This document shows, one piece after another, positions 1 through 5,232 of a stretch of 5,232 nt of DNA (within the stretch, counting starts at the first letter, position 1; every line of letters begins with the position of its first letter). The stretch is from Deltaproteobacteria bacterium RIFCSPLOWO2_12_FULL_60_16 (lineage in GTDB: Bacteria; Desulfobacterota; Binatia; UBA9968). Both the position numbers and the translations under genes were made by a program. A model generated the notes under the pieces. The model ran no database searches and had not been told where the DNA came from. It saw only the letters and a program-made list of their open reading frames with translations. The stretch covers positions 1 through 5,232 of the forward strand of contig MGSR01000082.1 in the NCBI GenBank assembly GCA_001798565.1, given 5' to 3'.

Positions 1-294
1 ATGACGCTCTCCGGCGCGCCGGTGGACCGGACGGTCCTTGCGCTGCAATTGATTCGCAGCCTGGACCGGTGCTATGGAGATCTGGAAGGGCGCGGCTTTC
101 CATTCATGGCGGCGCGCTGGTCCGGCTTCTTTCGTTTGCAGGGCAAGCGGGTGAAGGTCGAGATGATGGATCAGGCCGTGGAAGGAAGGGCGATAGGGAT
201 CGACGGCGACGGCGCCTTGCTCGTCCAAGACGACAGGGGAATGCAGCAGCGAATCGTCGCCGGAGATGTGATACCTCTGGAACCCGGACGGTGA
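1..294 (+). CDS. birA: Biotin--[acetyl-CoA-carboxylase] ligase, C-terminal part (5' end cut by window edge)
   Basis: This is the C-terminal end of a biotin-protein ligase, a cytoplasmic enzyme that activates biotin with ATP and attaches it to a lysine of biotin carboxyl carrier domains such as that of acetyl-CoA carboxylase. The visible 97 residues hold the end of the catalytic domain (the G-x-P-V-D-R segment at residues 5-10, then a helix up to W40) and the small SH3-like BPL_C domain at about residues 48-94. That domain shows GKRVKV (48-53), EGRAIGIDGDGALLV (61-75), G80 and the closing RIVAGDV (84-90), all usual for BirA. Family members are about 260-330 residues, so the ATG at base 1 is almost certainly an internal methionine and the gene starts upstream. 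Whether an N-terminal DNA-binding domain (repressor-type BirA) is present cannot be seen. The TGA stop at 292-294 lies just before coaX, a common bacterial arrangement that suggests co-transcription. Confidence 0.88.
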   Translation: MTLSGAPVDRTVLALQLIRSLDRCYGDLEGRGFPFMAARWSGFFRLQGKRVKVEMMDQAVEGRAIGIDGDGALLVQDDRGMQQRIVAGDVIPLEPGR

Positions 295-297
295 GTG

Positions 298-1092
298 ATG
301 CTTCTGGCTATCGATATAGGCAATACCAATATCGTGTTGGGGGTGTATGAGGGGAAAAAGCTCATCACCCATTGGCGGCTGCTGACCCAGCCGGAGCAGA
401 CGGCCGACGAGTACGGCGTGCTCATCTCCCACCTGGTCTCTTCCGCGGGCATCCGGCGAGAGCAAATCCACTCCATCATAGCCTCCTGCGTGGTCCCGCC
501 GATGCTCGGCATGACCCAGGAGTTGGGCGAGAAGTTTTTTGGCCTGAGCCCGGTGATGGTCGGGCCCGGTGTCAAGACCGGCATGCCCATACTCTACGAC
601 AACCCCAAGGACGTGGGGGCGGACCGCATCGTCAACGGCGTCGCGGCCTACGAGAAGTACCACGATTCCTGCATCGTGGTGGATTTCGGCACCGCCACCA
701 CGTTTGACTTTATCTCCAAAAAAGGGGAATACCTGGGCGGCTCCATCGCCCCGGGTTTGCTCATCTCGGTGGAGGCGCTGTTTCAGAGGGCGTCGAAGCT
801 GCCGCGGGTGGAGATCGTGAAGCCGAAGGAGGTCGTCGGCAAGAACACGGTCCACTCGATCCAGTCGGGGATTTTTTACGGCTACGTCGGGCTGGTGGAC
901 GGCATCGTGCGGCGCATTCAGAAAGAGAATCGGGTTAAGGTCAAAGTGATCGCGACCGGCGGGCTGGCCCCGTTGATAGCCCCCGAGTCATCCGTGATAG
1001 GAGAGGTGGATGAGTTTCTCACCCTTGACGGGCTGCGGATCATTCACGAGAGAAACTCAGCGCAGGAACTGAAGAAGAGCATGCGGAAATAA
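298..1092 (+). CDS. coaX: Type III pantothenate kinase
   Basis: CoaX phosphorylates pantothenate with ATP, the first committed step of coenzyme A synthesis, in the cytoplasm. It belongs to the ASKHA (acetate kinase/sugar kinase/Hsc70/actin) superfamily and in known cases needs a monovalent cation and is not feedback-inhibited by CoA. The 264 residues match the usual length of about 255-265. Visible motifs in order: the N-terminal phosphate loop DIGNTN (6-11); the pantothenate/catalytic segment GADRIVNG (107-114) with the presumed catalytic base D109; the second phosphate motif [11 protein letters not shown] (127-137), whose D129 is the expected cation ligand; GGSIAPG (147-153); and the adenosine-side ATGGLAP (219-225). 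I chose ATG at 298 because it gives the canonical [11 protein letters not shown] start. A GTG at 295, directly after the birA stop, is in frame and would add one residue. No strong Shine-Dalgarno is visible, so translation may be coupled to birA. All key residues are present and I see no sign of decay. Confidence 0.95.
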   Translation: MLLAIDIGNTNIVLGVYEGKKLITHWRLLTQPEQTADEYGVLISHLVSSAGIRREQIHSIIASCVVPPMLGMTQELGEKFFGLSPVMVGPGVKTGMPILYDNPKDVGADRIVNGVAAYEKYHDSCIVVDFGTATTFDFISKKGEYLGGSIAPGLLISVEALFQRASKLPRVEIVKPKEVVGKNTVHSIQSGIFYGYVGLVDGIVRRIQKENRVKVKVIATGGLAPLIAPESSVIGEVDEFLTLDGLRIIHERNSAQELKKSMRK

Positions 1093-1136
1093 ACCGAGGT
1101 ATGTAGGGTTAAAGGGAATTTTACATGTAGTTAGAA

Positions 1137-1164
1137 TCCAAAATCGACAATCCAAAATCCAAAA
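1137..1164 (+). repeat. Short heptamer tandem repeat (TCCAAAA type, four units)
   Basis: Four consecutive 7-base units read TCCAAAA, TCGACAA, TCCAAAA, TCCAAAA; the second unit has diverged. Seen another way, the 9-mer ATCCAAAAT occurs at 1136-1144, 1150-1158 and 1157-1165. The tract is AT-rich against GC-rich genes and fills much of the coaX to EF-G gap, ending about 8 bases before the ribosome binding site. It resembles the short tandemly repeated heptamers scattered between genes in cyanobacteria and some uncultured bacteria. The periodicity is directly visible; kinship to those families and any function are inference. Confidence 0.6.
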
Positions 1165-1172
1165 TAGGAGAT

Positions 1173-1181
1173 GGGGGAAGG
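1173..1181 (+). promoter_or_regulatory. Ribosome binding site of the EF-G-like gene
   Basis: GGGGGAAGG lies six bases before the ATG at 1188 and is the clearest Shine-Dalgarno-like purine tract in the window. It fixes the start at 1188: the ATG at 1171 overlaps this tract and is out of frame. Unlike the other starts, which abut or nearly abut the preceding stop codon, this one appears built for independent initiation, consistent with a transcription unit that may begin in the preceding gap. Confidence 0.6.
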
Positions 1182-1187
1182 CGCGAC

Positions 1188-3275
1188 ATGGTCGAGATAG
1201 ACAAGCTGCGCAACATCGGCATCCTGGGTCACGGCGGCACGGGCAAGACGTCGTTGGGCGAGGCTATGCTGTTCGCCGGAGGGGTAAGCCAGCGGATGGG
1301 ACGGGTGGAGGATGGGACATCGGTTTTCGATTTCGAGCCCGAGGAAATCCGGCGGCGCATATCTCTCTCCACGTCGTTTCACTCGTTGTCGTGGAAAAAG
1401 ACCCGCGTGACGCTGGCGGATACCCCCGGTTACGCGGCCTTCCTGCCCGACAGCATCAATTGCATACGCGCCATGAGCGGGGCGGTCTTTGTCTTCAATC
1501 CCTCGGCCGGGCTCAGGGTCGAGAGCGAGAGGCTGTGGAGCCGCGCCAACGAATGCGCGCTAAGCCGCCTGGTCTTTGTCGGCAAGATGGAGCGCGAAAA
1601 ATCCAATATCCGGGAGGCCATAGAGGGGATCTTTAACGGGCTGGAGGCCAAAGGCGTCTTCCTCCAGCTCCCGCTGGGGGCCGAGGAGGGCTTCAAGGGG
1701 GTCGTGGATCTCTTGCTCATGAAGGCGTTTGTCTTCGAAGGAGACAGCGGCAAGTTCTCGCCATGCGAGATCCCGGAAGATTTGAAAAAGAGCGCTCAGG
1801 AGATGCGTATCCAATTGCTCGAGAGCGTGGCTGAAACGGACGACGCGCTGCTCGAGAAATATCTCGAGAGCCAGGACCTTTCCCTTGAGGATCTCAAGAA
1901 GGGCATCCGCGCCGGGACGGTGAGCGGTAAACTCTATCCTGTTTTCTTCGGCTCGGCCCTGCGGCAGATCGGGGTGGCGCAGCTCCTCGACGCCATTATC
2001 GACTATCTCCCTTCTCCCCCCGATCGAGGCGAGGCCGAGGGCAAAAACCCGGTGACCGGGGAAGCGGAACGGCGCAAGCGTGATCCGGGCGGTCCGCTGG
2101 CGGCCTATGTCTTCAAAACCATCATCGACCCGTTCGCGGGAAAACTTTCCGTCATGGAGGTCATCTCGGGCAAGATCGCCACGGACATGACGGCCTACCA
2201 TCCCAATAAGCAGACCAAGGAGAAGATCGGCCAGCTTTTGAGACTGGAAGGGAAGAAGCAGGAGCCGGTGCGCGAGGCCTACGCGGGCGAGATCGTGGCG
2301 GCGGCAAAACTGAAGGACGTCGCCTCGGGGGACACGCTGTGCGAGGAGCGGGCGCCGATCCAGTTCGACGGGCTGGCGCGATTTACGCCGCTCGTCTCCT
2401 TCGCCTTGGAGCCGAAGACCAAGGCCGACGAGGAAAAGGTGCCGCAGGGGCTGCACCGGATGATGGAGGAGGATCCCACTATCGAGATGCACCGCGATCC
2501 GCAGACCAGAGAGTTTATCCTTGCGGGCATGGGGCAGCTGCACATCGAGGTGCTGGTCGAGAAGCTCAAGCGAAAGTACGGCGCGGAGGTGGAGCTCAAG
2601 GCGCCCAAAGTCCCGTACAAGGAGACCATCAAGACCAGCGCCAGCGCGCAGGGCAAGTATAAAAAGCAATCGGGAGGAAGGGGGCAGTACGGAGATACCT
2701 GGATAAAAATCGAGCCGATGCCGCGCGGCAAGGGATTTGAGTTCGTCGACGACATCGTCGGCGGCGCTATCCCGCGCAATTACATCCCCTCGGTGGAGAA
2801 AGGGATCAGAGAGGCGATGGCGGAGGGCCACTCGGCCGGCTATCCCATGGTCGACGTGCGCGTCACGCTTTACGACGGCTCTTACCACGACGTGGACTCC
2901 TCCGACATGGCGTTCAAGATCGCCGGTTCCATGGGATTCAAGATCGCAGTCGAGAAGGCCAGGCCGGTGATCCTCGAGCCGGTCATGCACATGGAGATAA
3001 CCGTGCCGGATGAATGCATGGGAGATGTGATCGGGGATTTGAACAGCAGGCGCGGCAAGGTGCTCGGGATGGAGACCAAAGGGCACGCGCAAACGATCAA
3101 GGCTCAAGTGCCGATGGCCGAGGTGCTGAAATACGCCCAGGATCTGCACTCGATGACCAGCGGCCGGGGAGGATTCCACATGGAGTTCGCCCGCTACGAG
3201 GAGGTGCCGCCCCATCTCGCCGAAAGGGTGATCAAAGAGGCCAAGGCCGCGGCCGAGGCGCACGGCAAGGCGTAA
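1188..3275 (+). CDS. Elongation factor G-like translational GTPase (EF-G-2/FusA2 type)
   Basis: This 695-residue protein has the complete EF-G architecture: G domain about 1-295, domain II about 300-390, domain III about 400-475, domain IV about 476-595 and domain V about 596-680. It differs from canonical EF-G at the nucleotide site. G1 is GHGGTGKT (14-21) instead of AHIDAGKT. Switch I has RRISLS (56-61) where RGITI is usual. G3 is DTPGY (78-82), with Tyr replacing the catalytic His. G4 is GKME (132-135) instead of NKxD. G5 is probably GSAL (255-258). Domain IV is well kept: GKYKKQSGGRGQYG (489-502), GGAIPRNYIP (525-534) and DGSYHDVDSSDMAFKIAGS (563-581), so ribosome binding is plausible. 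G1 and G3 resemble Thermus EF-G-2 and mycobacterial FusA2-type proteins, whose role is unsettled. It is unlikely to be the main translocase; there is no rpsL, rpsG or tuf beside it. It is followed without spacing by an amidohydrolase gene. Class assignment is firm; function is not. Confidence 0.9.
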   Translation: MVEIDKLRNIGILGHGGTGKTSLGEAMLFAGGVSQRMGRVEDGTSVFDFEPEEIRRRISLSTSFHSLSWKKTRVTLADTPGYAAFLPDSINCIRAMSGAVFVFNPSAGLRVESERLWSRANECALSRLVFVGKMEREKSNIREAIEGIFNGLEAKGVFLQLPLGAEEGFKGVVDLLLMKAFVFEGDSGKFSPCEIPEDLKKSAQEMRIQLLESVAETDDALLEKYLESQDLSLEDLKKGIRAGTVSGKLYPVFFGSALRQIGVAQLLDAIIDYLPSPPDRGEAEGKNPVTGEAERRKRDPGGPLAAYVFKTIIDPFAGKLSVMEVISGKIATDMTAYHPNKQTKEKIGQLLRLEGKKQEPVREAYAGEIVAAAKLKDVASGDTLCEERAPIQFDGLARFTPLVSFALEPKTKADEEKVPQGLHRMMEEDPTIEMHRDPQTREFILAGMGQLHIEVLVEKLKRKYGAEVELKAPKVPYKETIKTSASAQGKYKKQSGGRGQYGDTWIKIEPMPRGKGFEFVDDIVGGAIPRNYIPSVEKGIREAMAEGHSAGYPMVDVRVTLYDGSYHDVDSSDMAFKIAGSMGFKIAVEKARPVILEPVMHMEITVPDECMGDVIGDLNSRRGKVLGMETKGHAQTIKAQVPMAEVLKYAQDLHSMTSGRGGFHMEFARYEEVPPHLAERVIKEAKAAAEAHGKA

Positions 3276-4301
3276 ATGGCTACGATCGACGCGGACGCCC
3301 ACGTCTTGGAGACCGAGCGGACATGGGACTACCTGCCGGCCGCCGAGCGCGAGTTCAGGCCGCAAATCGTCGCCACGCCCGACGTCGAAGAGAGCGGCGG
3401 TGAATGCTGGCTGATCGACGGCAGGCTGCACCCGAAGGCGCGAAACGTCGGCGGCGACACTCCAAAGGAATCGCGGGAGATGGAGGACATAGCGGCCAGG
3501 ATAAGGCATATGGACGAGCTCGATGTGACCGTCCAGGTCCTCTATCCCACAGTTTTTTTACGCCCCTTTACGAACAATCCGCAGATCGAGACCGCGCTGT
3601 ATCGGAGCTACAACCGTTGGCTCGCCGACATCTGGAGGCAGGGAAGAGGGAGGCTTCGCTGGGTTGTCGCCACCCCGCTTCTCAATATGGATCAGGCGGT
3701 GGCCGAGGCCCGTTTCGGCAGGGACAACGGCGCCTGCGGGATCTTCATTCGCGGCCTGGAAGGCGAGCGGCGCTTGAGCGATCCCTATTTCTATCCCCTC
3801 TACGAGGAGGCGAGCCGCCTGGATATGCCGGTGTGCGTCCACTCGGCCACGGGGAGCTTCACGGTCCATGATTTTTTTGCGCGCGAATGCGGCTTCTCTA
3901 AGTTCAAGCTCGCGGTGGTCGGCGCGTTTCACTCGCTCGTCTACGAAGGAATCCCGGAGAAATTTCCGAGACTCAAGCTGGCCTTTGTCGAGGTCAGCGC
4001 CCAGTGGCTGCCCTATGCGATCCACGATCTGGCCAGGCGCTTCGGGAGGAAGGGCCGTCCCTTGCGGGAGGATCTCCTGAGGCAGAGCAGGATCTACGTG
4101 GCGTGCCAGACCGATGATGACTTGCCGTACGTCCTCAAGTATGCCGGAGACGGCAACCTGGTGATAGGCTCCGACTACGGCCACGCGGACACGGCCAGCG
4201 AGCTCGAGGCGCTGCGGAACTTGAAGCGCCAGGGCGAGGTGAGTCCCGGCGTCATCAACAAGATACTGGACGACAACCCCAGAGCCCTGTATGGACTTTG
4301 A
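3276..4301 (+). CDS. Amidohydrolase-2 family TIM-barrel metal-dependent hydrolase (COG2159)
   Basis: This complete 341-residue protein belongs to the amidohydrolase-2 family (PF04909), the group of ACMSD and gamma-resorcylate decarboxylase; members are cytoplasmic hydrolases or non-oxidative decarboxylases. Visible signs: N-terminal strand-1 metal motif DADAHV (5-10, likely ligands D7 and H9), VHSATGS (188-194, ligand H189), a helix-strand segment EKFPRLKLAFVEVSAQWLPY (228-247) with E239 where decarboxylases carry a catalytic His, and GSDYGHAD (298-305) with the expected ligand/catalytic D300. The D-x-H start, rather than H-x-H, and the Glu are, from memory, common in one large branch of the family. 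No signal peptide or membrane segment is evident. The ATG directly follows the EF-G-like gene's TAA (TAAATG); AAGG at 3267-3270 may serve as a weak ribosome binding site. The substrate cannot be read from sequence. The family call is firm; a specific reaction would be a guess. Confidence 0.88.
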   Translation: MATIDADAHVLETERTWDYLPAAEREFRPQIVATPDVEESGGECWLIDGRLHPKARNVGGDTPKESREMEDIAARIRHMDELDVTVQVLYPTVFLRPFTNNPQIETALYRSYNRWLADIWRQGRGRLRWVVATPLLNMDQAVAEARFGRDNGACGIFIRGLEGERRLSDPYFYPLYEEASRLDMPVCVHSATGSFTVHDFFARECGFSKFKLAVVGAFHSLVYEGIPEKFPRLKLAFVEVSAQWLPYAIHDLARRFGRKGRPLREDLLRQSRIYVACQTDDDLPYVLKYAGDGNLVIGSDYGHADTASELEALRNLKRQGEVSPGVINKILDDNPRALYGL

Positions 4302-4304
4302 AAA

Positions 4305-5232
4305 ATGGTGATCGATTTCCAAGCCCACCTCTTTCCCGAAGAGTATCTGGCGGAGATGGCGCGCCTGCAGGGCAACGTGGTCCTGGAGGCCCCGGATCCG
4401 CACAGCGGCATGAGCTATTTTTACGACAAGCAGCTAGGCTGCCGCATCAACACGGCGACATTTCACGGGCGCGACCCCGAGCGCAGGATCGAGCACATGG
4501 ACCGCCTCGGTATTGACGTGCAGGTGTTGAGCGTGCCGGCGCCGGGCGCCGACCGGTTTCGGCCGGACGAGGCGCTTCCTTTGGCAAAGAAGGCCAATGA
4601 GGCGATAGCGCGCCTCTGCAAGAAATATCCCCGGCGCTTCGCCGGACTTTTTACCCTGCCCAGCTCTTCGGTGCGCGCTTCTATCGAGGAGATAGAGCGG
4701 GCGGTTGACGAGTTGGGGCTCAAGGGCTTCGGGTGTTATACCAACCTGGACGGAAGGGCGCTGGACAACGAGGGGCTGTTTCCGATTTATGAGCGGCTCG
4801 CTCAGCGCAGGCTTCCCGTCTACCTCCATCCCACGGCCCCTCTGGCGACCCAGGCCGTCGGCCTGGACATCATGCCCATTTTGATCTTCGGCTGGGCCTT
4901 TGACGCTACGGTGGCGATGACGCGTCTGATCTATGGTCGAGTCCTGGAGCGGTTTCCGGAGATTCACTTCGTAGTGGCGGATGTCGGGGGGGTGCTGCCG
5001 TTCTTCGCCCAGAGGGCGACGAACATCTATGCCGGCAGGACCGAGGAGATTCGCCAAAGATACGGCCTCAAAGAAAACCCGCTCGACTCTTTCAAAAGGT
5101 TTTACGTGGATACGGCGGATCATCCGTCGTCCACGCTCCGGTGCGTTCTCGACTTTTTCGGGGCGGATCGGATGGTTTTGGGAACGAACTATCCCTACGG
5201 TCCGGAGGAGGGCTGCCTGTTGGTCAGGAACA
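4305..5232 (+). CDS. Second amidohydrolase-2 family protein with substituted metal-site residues (3' end cut by window edge)
   Basis: The frame from ATG 4305 stays open for 309 codons to the window edge and has no stop, so the C-terminus is missing. It is an amidohydrolase-2 (PF04909) TIM-barrel protein nearer to the ACMSD-like branch than its neighbour: N-terminal VIDFQAHLFPEEYL (2-15), a helix and strand at HMDRLGIDVQVLSVPAP (64-80), YLHPT (173-177), RFPEIHFVVADVGGVLPFF (216-234) and MVLGTNYPYG (290-299). Against the family pattern, the first His of H-x-H is Gln (Q6; H8 kept), the His before GG-x-x-P is Asp (D226), and the final Asp of GTDYP is Asn (N295). H175 is kept. Three active-site changes in an otherwise intact gene suggest altered metal binding, a non-catalytic role or an unusual subfamily. 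It starts three bases after the upstream hydrolase's TGA, with no clear Shine-Dalgarno, so coupled translation is likely. Substrate unknown. Confidence 0.85.
   Translation, partial: MVIDFQAHLFPEEYLAEMARLQGNVVLEAPDPHSGMSYFYDKQLGCRINTATFHGRDPERRIEHMDRLGIDVQVLSVPAPGADRFRPDEALPLAKKANEAIARLCKKYPRRFAGLFTLPSSSVRASIEEIERAVDELGLKGFGCYTNLDGRALDNEGLFPIYERLAQRRLPVYLHPTAPLATQAVGLDIMPILIFGWAFDATVAMTRLIYGRVLERFPEIHFVVADVGGVLPFFAQRATNIYAGRTEEIRQRYGLKENPLDSFKRFYVDTADHPSSTLRCVLDFFGADRMVLGTNYPYGPEEGCLLVRN

Noticed and set aside
1..3. ATG at base 1 as the true start of a 97-residue protein.
   Set aside because: The residues after it match the middle and end of biotin-protein ligase, including the end of the catalytic domain, so the gene is cut by the window edge, not short.
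1101..1126. ATGTA at 1101-1105 and TACAT at 1122-1126 as arms of a hairpin terminator after coaX.
   Set aside because: The stem is only five AT-rich pairs with a 16-base loop and no following T tract, so it is not a credible terminator.
1109..1137. A possible sigma70-type promoter in the gap: TAGAAT at 1132-1137 with TTAAAG at 1109-1114, 17 bases apart.
   Set aside because: The -10 is a fair match but the -35 matches TTGACA at only three of six positions, and AT-rich gaps give such matches by chance. A promoter here is plausible but not supported well enough to annotate.
1560..3509. A 649-codon open frame on the minus strand opposite the EF-G-like gene.
   Set aside because: It lies fully antisense to clear EF-G domains, its product is a compositionally biased His/Arg/Leu/Asp-rich sequence with no domain I recognise, and GC-rich third positions commonly keep such antisense frames open.
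3553..3878. T7 homopolymers at 3553-3559 and 3872-3878 as possible programmed frameshift or assembly-error sites.
   Set aside because: The amidohydrolase frame is continuous and homologous in character on both sides of each run, so neither a frameshift nor an indel is needed.
3558..5123. Minus-strand open frames of 281 codons (3558-4403) and 229 codons (4434-5123).
   Set aside because: Both are antisense to well-supported amidohydrolase genes and show no recognisable motifs; they share the same composition effect.

Overview
The window is GC-rich, gene-dense and read entirely from the + strand. It holds five protein genes: the 3' end of birA, a complete coaX, a complete EF-G-like translational GTPase, a complete amidohydrolase-2 family gene, and a second amidohydrolase-2 family gene that runs off the right edge. 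I see no rRNA, tRNA, CRISPR array, insertion sequence or convincing hairpin terminator. The gene set fits a free-living, GC-rich Gram-negative-type bacterium of the former Deltaproteobacteria sphere or its uncultured neighbours (Desulfobacterota, Binatota, Rokubacteria, Tectomicrobia). The birA-coaX pair, an EF-G-2-like factor and adjacent COG2159 hydrolases are the basis for this. It is an inference from gene style, not a phylogenetic placement.

Left part (1-1092): the C-terminal part of biotin-protein ligase ends a few bases before the type III pantothenate kinase gene. The two form a cofactor block: biotin attachment to carboxylases and the first step of CoA synthesis. This neighbourhood is common in bacteria.

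Middle (1093-3275): a 95-base AT-richer gap carries a small heptamer repeat (TCCAAAA-type) and a clear Shine-Dalgarno sequence. It leads to a 695-residue paralogue of elongation factor G. Domains II-V look ordinary, including a well-conserved ribosome-facing domain IV. The GTPase domain has non-canonical nucleotide motifs: GHGGTGKT for G1, DTPGY for G3 and GKME for G4. It therefore belongs to the EF-G-2/FusA2-like class, not to the housekeeping fusA.

Right part (3276-5232): two amidohydrolase-2 (TIM-barrel, COG2159/PF04909) genes follow with almost no spacing. The first starts on the base after the EF-G stop codon; the second starts three bases after the first one's stop. The whole 1188-5232 stretch looks like one transcription unit with coupled translation. 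The first hydrolase keeps a plausible metal site. The second has replaced three expected active-site residues (His to Gln, His to Asp, Asp to Asn) in an otherwise intact frame. That is the most unusual signal here, together with the altered G4 motif of the EF-G paralogue. I found no clear new multi-gene system; the linkage of a divergent translation factor to two different amidohydrolases is the nearest candidate.
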